The notes beneath the pieces are model-generated. The model was not told the DNA's origin. It saw only the letters and a program-made list of their open reading frames with translations, and searched no databases. A stretch of 64,000 nucleotides of DNA from Variovorax boronicumulans. GTDB lineage: Bacteria; Pseudomonadota; Gammaproteobacteria; Burkholderiales; Burkholderiaceae_C. The stretch spans positions 62,001 through 126,000 of the forward strand of contig NZ_JARXVG010000003.1 of the NCBI RefSeq assembly GCF_029892485.1, given 5' to 3'. This document shows, in pieces, positions 33,976-42,685 of this stretch. The number at the start of each line of letters is the position of its first letter. Position 1 is the stretch's first letter. The position numbers and the translations under genes are program-made.

Positions 33976-36378
33976 TCAGAAGGAGGTTCCGATCTGGAAC
34001 TGGAAGCGCTGCGTGCGGTCCGCCGCGATCCCGTTGGCGGTGTCCGCCTTCTGGTAGGCGAGCGGCACCGCGTACGCCAGGCGCAGCGGGCCGAGCGGCG
34101 AGATCCAGCTGATGCCCAGGCCCGCCGATGCGCGCAGGCGGTTCTGCGCTTTCCACTGCGCATCGGTCATGCTGGCCGTGCGCTCGGCGAACACATTGCC
34201 CGCATCGAAGAAGGTGTAGAGCCGCAGCGACCGGTCGTTGCCCGCGCCGGGGAAGGGCGTGCTGAACTCCATGTTGAAGATCGCCTTGCGCGTGCCGCCG
34301 AGCGCACCGCCCGTGACCGAATCGACCGGGCCGAGCGAGTTCTGCTCGAAGCCGCGGATGGAGCCCAGCCCGCCCGCGTAGAAGTTCTTGAAGATCGGGA
34401 ACGTGGTGTCGCCCAGCGCCTTGGCATAGCCGAGCTGCCCGTTGACGGCCAACGTGTACTGCTTGGACAGCGCGAAGTACTGCTGGTACTGGTAGTCGGT
34501 CTTCAGGTAGCGCAGCGCGCTGCCCACGCCCACCTCGAGGTTCGCACGCTGCAGCCGGCCGGTGGTGGGCACCAGCGCGCTGTCGCGGTCGTCGCGCGAC
34601 CAGCCCACCGTCGCGGGAATGCCCACCACGTTGCTGCCGGTGCACACCACGCTCGGCGCGGTGCCGGTGCACTTGAAGTAGTCGAGGTAGGCCTGCGGCG
34701 TGCCGGTGTAGACGTAGGAACCATCCACCAGCGTGTACGCGCCGTTGGTGCCGGGCGTGAACGAATAGCGCTCCACGCCGATGCCCAGGAACACCGTGTC
34801 CAGTTCGCCCAGCGGCAGGCCGAAGCGCACCGAGCCGCCGTCGCTCGCAAGCTTGTAGTTGCCGTCGGCCTGGTAGTAGGGCCGCGTGGTGGTGTGGAAG
34901 ACGTTGAACGTGCGCGAGATGCCGTCCTTCGTGAAGTACGGATCGGTCGCCGTGAGCGAAATCGAGCGGTTGTACGAACTGGTGTTGACCTGCAGCCCCA
35001 GGTAGTTGCCCGAGCCGAACACGTTCTCCTGCGTGATGCCGAAGCTCAGCGAGATCTTGTCGGTGGACGAGTAGCCCGCGCCCAGCTGCAGCGAGCCGGT
35101 GGGCTTCTCGGCCACGTTGACCGTGAGGTCGACCAAGTCGTTGCTGCCGGGCACCTCGGTGGTCTCTACAGTCACCTCGGTGAAGTAGCCCAGGCGGTCG
35201 ACGCGGTCGCGCGAGAGCTTGATCTTGTTGCCGTCGTACCAGGCGCCCTCGTACTGGCGGAACTCGCGGCGGATCACCTCGTCGCGCGTGCGCGCATTGC
35301 CGCCGATGTTCAGGCGCCGCACGTACACGCGCCGCGCGGGCTCGGCCTTCAGCACCATCGTGACGCGGTTGCTGGTGCGGTCGATTTCGGGCTCGGCCTT
35401 CACACGCGCGAACGCGTAGCCGAAGGTGCCGAAGTAGTCGGTGAAGGCCTTCGTCGTGGCCGTCACGTCCTCGCCGTTGTAGGGCGTGCCGGGGCGGACT
35501 GTCACCAGGGTCTTGAACTCGTCTTCGCGGCCGAGGTAGTTGCCTTCGAGCCGCACGCCGGCCACTGCGAATTTTTCGCCTTCGGTGATGTTGATCGTGA
35601 GGTCCAGTGACTGCCGGTCGGACGAGATCGCGACTTGCGTGGAGTCGATGCGGAACTCGAGGTAGCCGCGCGTGAGGTAGTAGGAGCGCAGCGTTTCCTG
35701 GTCGGCGTTGAGCTTGCTGCGCGAGTACTGGTTCGACTTGGTGTACCAGGCGAGCCAGCCGCCGCTGTCCTGGTCGAACAGGTCGAGCAGCGTGCCTTCG
35801 CTGAAGGCCTTGTTGCCGACGACGCGCACGCTCTTGATGCGCGCCGACTCGCCTTCGACGACGGTGAAGGTGAGGTTGACCCGGTTGCTCTCCAGCGGCG
35901 TGACGGTGGTCACGACCTCGGCGTTGTAGAGGCTGCGGCTCACGTACTGCCGCTTGAGTTCCTGCTCGGCGCGGTCGGCCAGCGCCTTGTCGAAGGGGCG
36001 GCCTTCGGCAAGGCCGATCTCGCGCAGAGCCTTCTGAAGCGCCGCCTTCTCGAATTCCTTGGTGCCGACGAAATCGACATCGGCGACGGTGGGGCGCTCT
36101 TCCACGATGACGACCAGCATGTTGCCGTCGGTGTCGATGCGCACATCTTTGAAGAGGCCCAGCTCGAACAGCGCGCGGATGGCTGCGCTGCCGCGCTCGT
36201 CGCTGTAGTCGTCGCCGACCTTGATACCGAGGGTCGAGAAGACGGTGCCGGGCTCGACGCGTTGCAGGCCTTCGAGCCGGATGTCGCGGACGGTGAACGG
36301 CGTGGCGGCCCATGCGGGAGTGGCGGCCATCGAGATGAACAGTGCAGCGATGGCCGCGAGGGACTTGGGGAGATGCAT
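33976..36378 (-). CDS. bamA: BamA paralogue, outer-membrane beta-barrel assembly insertase
   Basis: An 800-residue BamA/Omp85 protein: signal peptide (1-24), five POTRA domains (about 25-425), and a 16-strand barrel. The loop-6 signature is IRGFE (674-678), a variant of VRGYE, and the chain ends in GTSF with the terminal aromatic of barrel proteins. The usual bamA neighbours of Burkholderiales (rseP, ompH/skp, lpxD, fabZ, lpxA) are absent; instead it is followed by an orphan response regulator. It is therefore probably a second, stress-induced BamA rather than the essential copy. A regulator motif lies 25 bases before the start codon. Confidence 0.88.
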   Translation of the reverse strand: MHLPKSLAAIAALFISMAATPAWAATPFTVRDIRLEGLQRVEPGTVFSTLGIKVGDDYSDERGSAAIRALFELGLFKDVRIDTDGNMLVVIVEERPTVADVDFVGTKEFEKAALQKALREIGLAEGRPFDKALADRAEQELKRQYVSRSLYNAEVVTTVTPLESNRVNLTFTVVEGESARIKSVRVVGNKAFSEGTLLDLFDQDSGGWLAWYTKSNQYSRSKLNADQETLRSYYLTRGYLEFRIDSTQVAISSDRQSLDLTINITEGEKFAVAGVRLEGNYLGREDEFKTLVTVRPGTPYNGEDVTATTKAFTDYFGTFGYAFARVKAEPEIDRTSNRVTMVLKAEPARRVYVRRLNIGGNARTRDEVIRREFRQYEGAWYDGNKIKLSRDRVDRLGYFTEVTVETTEVPGSNDLVDLTVNVAEKPTGSLQLGAGYSSTDKISLSFGITQENVFGSGNYLGLQVNTSSYNRSISLTATDPYFTKDGISRTFNVFHTTTRPYYQADGNYKLASDGGSVRFGLPLGELDTVFLGIGVERYSFTPGTNGAYTLVDGSYVYTGTPQAYLDYFKCTGTAPSVVCTGSNVVGIPATVGWSRDDRDSALVPTTGRLQRANLEVGVGSALRYLKTDYQYQQYFALSKQYTLAVNGQLGYAKALGDTTFPIFKNFYAGGLGSIRGFEQNSLGPVDSVTGGALGGTRKAIFNMEFSTPFPGAGNDRSLRLYTFFDAGNVFAERTASMTDAQWKAQNRLRASAGLGISWISPLGPLRLAYAVPLAYQKADTANGIAADRTQRFQFQIGTSF

Positions 36379-36402
36379 CGCCGCATGGTCTCTGCCAATG
36401 TC

Positions 36403-36416
36403 GGAGAAATATGGGA
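36403..36416. promoter_or_regulatory. Single copy of the response-regulator motif upstream of the BamA paralogue
   Basis: GGAGAAATATGGGA matches the BaeSR promoter copies (GGAGAAATCTGGGA and GGAGAAATGTGGGA) at 13 of 14 positions. It is 25 bases upstream of the bamA start codon, in the 5' region of the bamA-response regulator operon. Confidence 0.6.
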
Positions 36417-36444
36417 CGCTCTCCGGGGCCTTTGGTAAAGCCCG

Positions 36445-37101
36445 TTACTGCAATCCCATTGCACGCACGACGGGCCATCGCATGGGCGGTTGCTGCTCGC
36501 TTCTTTCTCGGCAATTCTGCAGATGCCTTTCCATGGACAGGTCGCCCTGGATGTCGAGCAGCCGCTGCACGGTGCGTTCGACGGCGTGGGCATCGAGTAG
36601 CGGATAGGTGCGCGCGGTGCGCCCGTTGTTGCGCACGAGCCGCGCGATGTAGGGCAGGTCTTGCTGCGTGATGACGGCGGCGGGCATGACGCCTTCGAGC
36701 TCGACGCCTTCGCAGGGCAGGAGCACGAAGTACTGCAGGCGCAGGTCATCGGGCAACAGGCTGCGCAGCTGCGTCGTCTTGCGGCCGCCTTGCCATGCGG
36801 GGTCTTTCACTTCGCGTGCGCGTGTGCATCCATTGAGCCGGAGAAACCAGCGCGGCGGAGCCTCGTCGGACTTCTTCCGGTAGACGAAGGCGTTGCGCCA
36901 CGCCTTGATCTCGAACAGGTACACACCGGTTTCGCACACGATGACGGCGTCGATGCGCGCCGTGGGAACGGCGCACCCGGGGGGCATGGGAATGATCAGG
37001 TTGCGAAGAATGCGCAGATGGGAAAAAGCCGGGGTGAATGCATTCGCCAGCTGCTGAATGCCCAGCGATGCGGCGACGGTGCTTCGCAGAACAATGGTCA
37101 T
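36445..37101 (-). CDS. NERD domain protein
   Basis: A 218-residue protein with a nuclease-related (NERD) domain: RIDAVIVCETGVYLFEIKAW holds the Asp and Glu-x-Lys residues of this restriction-endonuclease-like fold (about residues 50-72). The C-terminal part has no recognised fold. GGAG 8 bases before the ATG sets the start. NERD proteins have suspected DNA-processing roles, but none is proven for this type. Its neighbours (BamA, porin) give no help. Confidence 0.82.
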   Translation of the reverse strand: MTIVLRSTVAASLGIQQLANAFTPAFSHLRILRNLIIPMPPGCAVPTARIDAVIVCETGVYLFEIKAWRNAFVYRKKSDEAPPRWFLRLNGCTRAREVKDPAWQGGRKTTQLRSLLPDDLRLQYFVLLPCEGVELEGVMPAAVITQQDLPYIARLVRNNGRTARTYPLLDAHAVERTVQRLLDIQGDLSMERHLQNCRERSEQQPPMRWPVVRAMGLQ

Positions 37102-37169
37102 GTGGACTCCTTCGGGATGGCGAAGCATTGCTTGGCTTTTGGGAGACTTTTAGTACGTGCTTCTTGGAG

Positions 37170-37361
37170 AGGCGCACGGTCTGCGCTGCGGCGCTGCGAA
37201 CCCCGCTGTGCCGGCCCTTCGGGCTCCCCTGCGGTGCTCGCCTTTCGCGGGGTCTCGCAGAACTCGCTGCGCTCAAACAGCTGCGAGCCCTGATTCGCGA
37301 AACGCTGCGCTCCTCGGCGGCACAGAGGGGTTCGCAGCGCCGCAGCGCAGACCGCGCGCCT
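37170..37361. repeat. Long intergenic inverted repeat (44-base arms)
   Basis: Arms 37170-37213 and 37318-37361 are complementary at 42 of 44 bases, with 104 bases between. The arms include GGTCTGCGCTGCGG and GCTGCGAACCCC. This is the only stretch over 300 bases without a gene (37102-37521). The whole spacer could fold into one large stem-loop and may be a genome-wide repeat (REP or MITE type). The porin promoter must lie in its right-hand remainder. Confidence 0.75.
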
Positions 37362-37521
37362 GTCGTGGCTTTGATGCCGCCGGGCGCTCGCGTCGCGGTG
37401 AGTGCGCTCAAAACAACACCGTGTGCAAAGCACGCGGCGTCCACCAGATTCCTCCAAATTTGGACGAGACCATCCGTTCAGCCGCTCGATGTAGAGCAGC
37501 TGAAAACCCGGAGAAACCTGA

Positions 37522-38679
37522 ATGAAGAAATCCCTCACGGCACTCGCCGCGCTGGCCGTCACCGGCCTGGCCTCTGCCCAATCGTCCGTCACCCTGTTCG
37601 GCGTCATCGATGCCGGCGTGAGCTACCAGAGCGCCACGTCGCGTGACCCGGTCACGGGTGCGAGCAGCAAGCAGAGCCAATGGAGTCTTGCCAACTCCGG
37701 CTACAACTCCAGCCGCATTGGCTTTCGCGGCACCGAAGACCTGGGCGGCGGCCTGGCCGCCAGCTTCTGGCTCGAAGCGCCGATCAGCAACGACGATGGC
37801 GCGACCGGCATCGCCAGCTTCAACCGCCGTTCCACCGTCAGCCTTTCCGGTGGCTTCGGTGAACTGCGGCTGGGCCGCGACTACACGGCCACGTTCTGGA
37901 ACGACACCGTGTTCGATCCGTTCGGCACCAACGGCTCGGGCTCCAGCGTGATCAACACGGTGAGCGGCAGTACGGGCATCGGCAACTCGAACTATGTGCG
38001 CGCGAGCAACATGGTCGGCTACTTTCTGCCGCCGAACCTCGGTGGCTTCTACGGCCAGGTCCAGTACAGCCTGAACGAGAACACCAAGACCAGCACGAGC
38101 GACACCACCACGTCGACCAGCAGCAGCGCGGGCCGCTATGTCGGCGGCCGCTTCGGTTACGCGAACGGACCGCTGGACGTGGCGCTGGCGGTGGGCCAGA
38201 ACGTGGCGGTCGACACGACCGCGCTCACGCGCAAGGTGCAGACCATCAACCTGGGCGCGTCGTACGACTTCGGCCCGGTCAAGCTGTTCGGCGAACTCTC
38301 GAACGTGCAGAACAAGTTCGACCTCGCCGTGGGCAACAGCCACGACAGCTACAACGGCTACCTCATCGGTGCGAGCATGCCGGTGGGCGCGGGCCTGATC
38401 CGCGCGTCGTACTCCGCGGTGCGTTACGGCGACGGTGCCGTCGGCGTCACCGGCGAAGACCCGCGGGTGAACAAGTTCGCGATCGGCTATGTGCACAACC
38501 TCTCCAAGCGCACGGCGCTATATGCCACCGTCGCGCGCGTGAACAACCGCAACGACGCGTCCTACACCGGCAGCCTCACCGCCGCGAGCACGACGGGCTA
38601 CGGCAGCACGGGCGTGGGCTACACGGGCCTGCCGCGTTCGTCGACGGGCTACGACTTCGGCATTCGCCACTCGTTCTGA
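37522..38679 (+). CDS. Gram-negative porin (OmpC/Porin_4 type)
   Basis: A 385-residue outer-membrane trimeric porin: signal peptide (1-19, ASAQSSVTLFGVID is the standard start of Burkholderiales porins), sixteen-strand pattern with GFRGTEDLGGGLAASFWLE and SRRTVSLSG-like strands, and C-terminal GIRHSF with terminal Phe. The loop around residues 192-208 is rich in Ser/Thr. GGAG lies 8-9 bases before the ATG. Upstream on the minus strand GGAGGAATCTGG (37444-37455) resembles the envelope-regulator motif at 11 of 12 positions. Confidence 0.92.
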   Translation: MKKSLTALAALAVTGLASAQSSVTLFGVIDAGVSYQSATSRDPVTGASSKQSQWSLANSGYNSSRIGFRGTEDLGGGLAASFWLEAPISNDDGATGIASFNRRSTVSLSGGFGELRLGRDYTATFWNDTVFDPFGTNGSGSSVINTVSGSTGIGNSNYVRASNMVGYFLPPNLGGFYGQVQYSLNENTKTSTSDTTTSTSSSAGRYVGGRFGYANGPLDVALAVGQNVAVDTTALTRKVQTINLGASYDFGPVKLFGELSNVQNKFDLAVGNSHDSYNGYLIGASMPVGAGLIRASYSAVRYGDGAVGVTGEDPRVNKFAIGYVHNLSKRTALYATVARVNNRNDASYTGSLTAASTTGYGSTGVGYTGLPRSSTGYDFGIRHSF

Positions 38680-38761
38680 CGGCGACGCATCCGGCCGGTG
38701 CGGCAGGGCGCTTGCCTTGCTGCACGCGGGCGGACGCTCGACGTTCCGACGCAATTCAAGA

Positions 38762-39058
38762 ATGACGCGACGAATTCATCACCTCGCAGGCGTGCTGGCG
38801 GCAGCCGGCCTGTCGGGTTGCATCATGCTGCCGCCACCCATGCCTCCCGGGCCACCGCCGGGATTCCGTGGCGGGCCCTCAACTTTTCCAATGGCCTTCG
38901 AGCATCGCGGGCCGCCGATGGCGCATTGGGATGTGTGCGAAGGCCAGACCGAAGGCGCACGGCCCGCGTTGCCGGGGCCGCGCGCGGATGCGCTGTCCGG
39001 CACCTGCGAGCGCGATGCTTTGGGCGTACTGCAATACCGTGCCCCCGGGCCGCGTTGA
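38762..39058 (+). CDS. Small proline-rich lipoprotein of unknown function
   Basis: A 98-residue protein with signal peptide and lipobox LSGC (Cys20), then a Pro/Gly-rich stretch (LPPPMPPGPPPGFRGGP). A second cysteine pair (Cys59, Cys81) could form a disulfide. The ATG at 38762 is 15 codons inside the longer frame. It may be co-transcribed with the next gene, 15 bases on. No family recognised. Confidence 0.6.
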   Translation: MTRRIHHLAGVLAAAGLSGCIMLPPPMPPGPPPGFRGGPSTFPMAFEHRGPPMAHWDVCEGQTEGARPALPGPRADALSGTCERDALGVLQYRAPGPR

Positions 39059-39073
39059 AGAAGGACTGCATCC

Positions 39074-39667
39074 ATGTATTCCGGCCATCTCGGGTTCGTC
39101 ATTGCGGCGGCCATCGCGCTCGGCCTCGCCGGCGTGGTCGCGATGATGGGCTCCCTCTTCATCGCGAACATGCGGGAGAGCGTACGGGCCCGCAACGTGG
39201 CGCAGCAGGCGCGAAACGACGCGCAGCAGAAGATGCTGGCGAGCAGCGTGCAGGACCTGCGGCCGTTGCTCGGCGCAACGCCGGGCGCTGAGCGCATCTG
39301 TTTTGACATCCAGCTTCCATCCGAAGCCGTGCCTGTCTTCGGCATCAGGGAGGAGCTGTGCGAACTGCTCTCCCAGGTCGCGGTGCATGCGACGAGCGTG
39401 ATGTCCGCGGGCGCCACGCTGCAGGTTTGCGCACGCGTGGAAAGCGGGCATGCCGTCGTCCACTGGCGCGATCTCCATGCAGAGGATGTGCGGCCGCCGC
39501 TCGCGAGGTTCTTCGATGCCCTCGACGCCGCCACGCAGGCCAGCGCACGGGTTTGCGAGCGCATTGCCAGCCGCCACGGCGGGCGCATCTATTCGGCACC
39601 GCATGCCGACGGCGCCCTGGGCCTGACGCTGCGGCTGCCATTGCATCCCTCCGGCATCGCACCCTGA
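39074..39667 (+). CDS. Membrane-anchored degenerate histidine-kinase ATPase domain protein
   Basis: A 197-residue protein: membrane helix (residues 5-31), short Gln/Arg coiled coil, then a GHKL-like region. IREELCELLSQVAVHATSVM aligns with the kinase N-box but has His/Thr where the catalytic Asn should be; the G1 DxGxG motif is missing; the end (CERIASRHGGRIYS, LGLTLRLPL) matches the C-terminal kinase strands well. There is no dimerisation/His domain. It is therefore a catalytically dead relative, perhaps a scaffold or sensor. No regulator gene is adjacent. Confidence 0.65.
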   Translation: MYSGHLGFVIAAAIALGLAGVVAMMGSLFIANMRESVRARNVAQQARNDAQQKMLASSVQDLRPLLGATPGAERICFDIQLPSEAVPVFGIREELCELLSQVAVHATSVMSAGATLQVCARVESGHAVVHWRDLHAEDVRPPLARFFDALDAATQASARVCERIASRHGGRIYSAPHADGALGLTLRLPLHPSGIAP

Positions 39668-39741
39668 AGGGCGTCGGCGGGCGGCGCTTTGGAACTCCGC
39701 GCGATACTCGCTGTCCCACGGTGCCGCCGCTTTTCCTTTCG

Positions 39742-40269
39742 ATGCCGAACGTGCGATTCACAGCCTCTTCGTCTTTTCTCCGTGCGCTCGCCGCGGGCGC
39801 GATCCTCTTCGCCGCCGGGGCGTTGCATGCGCAAGCCTTGCCACCGGGTGTGCGGCTCGGGATGACCGCCGACGAACTGCAGGCGGCATTGCCCGCCGCC
39901 GAGCGCGTGCATCGGCCGCAGCGGCTGGCCGGCGGCCTGCTCGGAAGCTGGCGCGCGGCGCCTGTCGAGATGGCGGGCCTGGTGTTCGAGCCGACCTTCT
40001 TCTTTGCCGCTTCGGAGTTGCGGCGCGTCGAGTACGTGGCCACCGCGCAGGCCGTGCCCGACAACGGCGCATCGGCATTCGGGCAAATCGTTCAGTGGGG
40101 GCGCGGTGTGTTCGGCGACGAGCTCGCCTCGCGCGATCCGGGCAGCGCCTATGCCGCCTGGACGAACGGCGACACCGATGTGTATGTGCAGCAGGTCAGC
40201 GACCCGCGCCGTGCGAGCGTGCGCCTGGTCTACAAGGCGCGGCAGCTGCGGGACGGCAGCGAACTCTGA
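39742..40269 (+). CDS. Exported protein of unknown function
   Basis: A 175-residue protein with a signal peptide (residues 12-31, ending ALHAQA) and a mature part beginning LPPGVRLGMTADELQAALPA, a segment found in small SmpA-like periplasmic proteins. The rest (residues 60-165) holds WRAAPVEMAGLVFEP and VYVQQVSDPRRASVRLVYKA. Start codon chosen at the ATG before the signal; upstream frame is open but without signal. It lies just before the convergent ureG gene; no link to urease is apparent. Confidence 0.6.
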   Translation: MPNVRFTASSSFLRALAAGAILFAAGALHAQALPPGVRLGMTADELQAALPAAERVHRPQRLAGGLLGSWRAAPVEMAGLVFEPTFFFAASELRRVEYVATAQAVPDNGASAFGQIVQWGRGVFGDELASRDPGSAYAAWTNGDTDVYVQQVSDPRRASVRLVYKARQLRDGSEL

Positions 40270-40288
40270 ACGCTGAAGAAAGACCCTC

Positions 40289-40939
40289 TCAGCCTTCGGT
40301 GAGCATGCCGCGCTGCTCGATGAAGGCCACCACCTCGGCCACGCCGGTGTGGGTCTTGAGGTTCGTCATCACATAGGGCCGCTGGCGGCGCATGCGCTGC
40401 GTGTCCTGCTCCATCACTTCCAGGCTCGCGCCCACGTAGGGCGCAAGGTCGATCTTGTTGATGACGAACAGGTCGCTCTTGGTGATGCCGGGGCCGCCCT
40501 TGCGTGGGATTTTTTCGCCGGCCGCCACGTCGATCACGTAGATCGTCAGGTCCGACAACTCGGGGCTGAAGGTGGCCGCGAGGTTGTCGCCGCCCGATTC
40601 GACGAACACCACGTCGGCATCCGGAAAGTCTTCGAGCATGCGGTCGATGGCCTCGAGGTTGATCGAGGCGTCTTCGCGAATCGCGGTGTGCGGGCAGCCG
40701 CCGGTCTCCACGCCCATGATGCGTTCGGCGGGCAGCGCGCCGGCCACGGTCAGCAGGCGCTGGTCTTCCTTGGTGTAGATGTCGTTGGTGATGGCGACGA
40801 GGTCGTATTTGTCGCGCATCGCCTTGCAGAGCATCTCGAGCAGCGTGGTCTTGCCGGAGCCCACCGGGCCGCCGATGCCCACGCGCAGCGGGGGCAGTCT
40901 CTTGGTGCGGTGGGGGATGTGGTGCAGGGCGGAGGTCAT
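40289..40939 (-). CDS. ureG: Urease accessory GTPase UreG
   Basis: A 216-residue SIMIBI GTPase that delivers nickel to urease using GTP. The P-loop is GPVGSGKTT (residues 24-32), the metal-binding CPH is in GGCPHTAI, and the guanine motif NKIDL is present. It is the last gene of ureE-ureF-ureG, 19 bases after ureF. Confidence 0.96.
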   Translation of the reverse strand: MTSALHHIPHRTKRLPPLRVGIGGPVGSGKTTLLEMLCKAMRDKYDLVAITNDIYTKEDQRLLTVAGALPAERIMGVETGGCPHTAIREDASINLEAIDRMLEDFPDADVVFVESGGDNLAATFSPELSDLTIYVIDVAAGEKIPRKGGPGITKSDLFVINKIDLAPYVGASLEVMEQDTQRMRRQRPYVMTNLKTHTGVAEVVAFIEQRGMLTEG

Positions 40940-40957
40940 GGGTGTTGTCCGGTTCGG

Positions 40958-41641
40958 TCAGCTTCGAAAGAGGCGGGAATATTGTGTTTCATGGCGGGCC
41001 GACAGCACGGCCAGAAGGGGCGCGAAGGCCTGGCGCTCGTCGTCGCCCAGCTTCATCGCACGGTCGACGGCCGCGGGGATTTCGTTCGCCAGCCGCGCGA
41101 GGATGAGCTGGCCCGCGCTCTGGCCGAGCGGCACGGCCTTGACGGCCGCCGCCACCATGTTCTCGGCCCAGCCGAAGGCGAAGGCCAGGCACCCGTCGTG
41201 CACCGTGGCGCCGCTGCGGGCGAGTGCAAAGGCGAAGGCCACGGGGTAGCTCGCGGGCAGGTCCGCGAAGACCTCGGCCGTGTCCGCGTGGTGGAGCTTG
41301 AGCCACTCGACGAAGGATCGGCCCATCTGCTCGGTCTGCAGGAAGAATTCGGCCGATTCGCGGGTGGTCATGACCCACTCGTTGAGTTGGCGGATGCGCT
41401 GTGTGTCGTTCGCCTGCCATGCGGGGATGGCCTGCGCGACCAGTGCAAGGTCACCGCGCGCGAAGCTCAGGTGCAATTGGTCGGCGAGCCACTCGACGGC
41501 CTTGGCCTCGGAATCGATGCTGGCCCATTCGACCGCTGCCTCGATGCCTTCGGAATACGAGAAGCCGCCCACGGGCAGGGCGGGCGAGGCCAGCCAGATG
41601 AGTTGCAGCAGGCTTTGGGCGGCGGCTTTGTCTTCGGCCAC
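40958..41641 (-). CDS. ureF: Urease accessory protein UreF
   Basis: A 227-residue UreF, which binds UreD/UreH and UreG in the nickel-loading complex. [20 protein letters not shown] near the N terminus is the conserved signature. The start is set at GTG 41641, giving the usual length; an ATG at 41767 opens a longer frame but would place translation inside a foldback element unlike UreF. Partner gene ureD is not found nearby. Confidence 0.92.
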   Translation of the reverse strand: MAEDKAAAQSLLQLIWLASPALPVGGFSYSEGIEAAVEWASIDSEAKAVEWLADQLHLSFARGDLALVAQAIPAWQANDTQRIRQLNEWVMTTRESAEFFLQTEQMGRSFVEWLKLHHADTAEVFADLPASYPVAFAFALARSGATVHDGCLAFAFGWAENMVAAAVKAVPLGQSAGQLILARLANEIPAAVDRAMKLGDDERQAFAPLLAVLSARHETQYSRLFRS

Positions 41642-41672
41642 GTCAGTTTCCCGGCCGCTGTTGTTCGGGGCG

Positions 41673-41768
41673 GATGCACAGGCCACCGGGTACTTCCCTC
41701 CGCGAATGTCCCCCGGCTTCGCCTCCTCCTTGATTTCGCTCCGGGAAGCACCCGGCGCCCTGTGCATC
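41673..41768. repeat. 96-bp foldback (MITE-like) element between ureE and ureF
   Basis: Imperfect terminal inverted repeats of 26 bases match at 23 positions (left GATGCACAGGCCACCGGGTA..., right ending CCCGGCGCCCTGTGCATC). The element fills most of the ureE-ureF gap. Read on the minus strand it keeps an open frame into ureF, giving a false N-terminal extension. Its RNA would fold into a long hairpin. Confidence 0.7.
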
Positions 41769-41811
41769 TGGGGGCGCTGCCGGTGTGCGGCTGATCGACG
41801 GGTGCCCTGAC

Positions 41812-42396
41812 TCAGGCATGGTCATGGTCATCGAGCAGCTCGGGTGCGAGCACGAGGGGCTTCGGGCCTTTCGCTTGCGAATGACCGTGGTCGTGGCTGT
41901 GGTCATGGCCGTGGTGGTCATGGCTGCCGTGGCCGTGCTCGTGCGAACCGTAGGCGCCGCCCTCGGGCTCGAAGGCTTCTTCCACCGCCACGACGATCAG
42001 GTGCATCGACCGCAGCATGTCGGCCAGCACATGGTCGGGTTCGATCTTCAGGTGGTCGGGCTTGAGCTCGATCGGCACGTGCCGGTTGCCCAGGTGGTAG
42101 GCCGCGCGCGTCAGGTCGAAGGGCGTGCCGTGGGCCGTGCAGTGGGTGATGCGCAGCACCGGCTGCGGCGCTGCGATGACGCGGATCAGCGAGCCGTCTT
42201 CGGCCACCAGCACGTCGCCGCCACGCACCGCGGTGCCGCGCGGCAGGAAGATGCCGATCTGGCGGCCTTGCGAATCGGTGGCTTCGAAACGGCTTTTCTG
42301 GCGGACATCCCAGTCGAGCTCGATGGTGGCGGCGCGCTTGAGGAGCACGGGCGCGAGGCCGCGGCCCTGGGGCATGAGTTTGTTGGCGGGGAGCAT
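41812..42396 (-). CDS. ureE: Urease accessory metallochaperone UreE
   Basis: A 194-residue nickel chaperone: N-terminal domain (residues 1-70), C-terminal nickel domain with [20 protein letters not shown], then a His-rich tail ([20 protein letters not shown], residues about 152-172) that stores nickel. It begins 64 bases from the divergent MazE-type gene, so its promoter lies in the same spacer as the antitoxin operator. Confidence 0.95.
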   Translation of the reverse strand: MLPANKLMPQGRGLAPVLLKRAATIELDWDVRQKSRFEATDSQGRQIGIFLPRGTAVRGGDVLVAEDGSLIRVIAAPQPVLRITHCTAHGTPFDLTRAAYHLGNRHVPIELKPDHLKIEPDHVLADMLRSMHLIVVAVEEAFEPEGGAYGSHEHGHGSHDHHGHDHSHDHGHSQAKGPKPLVLAPELLDDHDHA

Positions 42397-42429
42397 GGTG
42401 GCTTGCGTTCAGCGGGGAGACGTCGATAA

Positions 42430-42445
42430 TATAACGTCCGTTATA
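42430..42445. promoter_or_regulatory. Palindrome in the ureE/antitoxin spacer (candidate antitoxin operator)
   Basis: TATAACG-TC-CGTTATA is a perfect 7-2-7 inverted repeat 16 bases before the antitoxin start codon. It is AT-rich in a GC-rich surround. Antitoxins of the AbrB/MazE fold repress their own promoter at such sites; the same site could influence divergent ureE. Confidence 0.6.
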
Positions 42446-42460
42446 ACTTTGGAGTCTTGC

Positions 42461-42685
42461 ATGTCGGCACTCAAATTGACCCAGATCGGCAACTCCGTCG
42501 GGGTGATTCTTCCCAAGGAAGTGCTGGCGCGGCTCAAGGTGGAAAAGGGCGACACGCTGTTCCTGACCGAGGCCGCCAACGGCGTTACCTTGACCCCATA
42601 CGACCCCGAGATAGAAGAGCAGTTGAAGCTGGGCCGCGAATTCATGCGCGAATTCCGCGACACCTTCCACCAGCTCGCCAAATGA
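42461..42685 (+). CDS. AbrB/MazE-type antitoxin
   Basis: A 74-residue protein with the swapped-hairpin AbrB domain (KLTQIGNSVGVILPKEVLARL, residues 5-25) and a C-terminal acidic/aromatic tail (EFMREFRDTFHQLAK) that would wrap the toxin. TTGGAG lies 9 bases before the ATG. Its stop overlaps the toxin start (ATGA). It probably neutralises the Doc-type toxin and autoregulates the operon. Located between ureC and ureE on the opposite strand. Confidence 0.88.
   Translation: MSALKLTQIGNSVGVILPKEVLARLKVEKGDTLFLTEAANGVTLTPYDPEIEEQLKLGREFMREFRDTFHQLAK

Noticed and set aside
41642..41767. N-terminal extension of UreF from ATG 41767
   Set aside because: The extension is translated from the foldback element and does not match UreF; GTG 41641 restores normal length.
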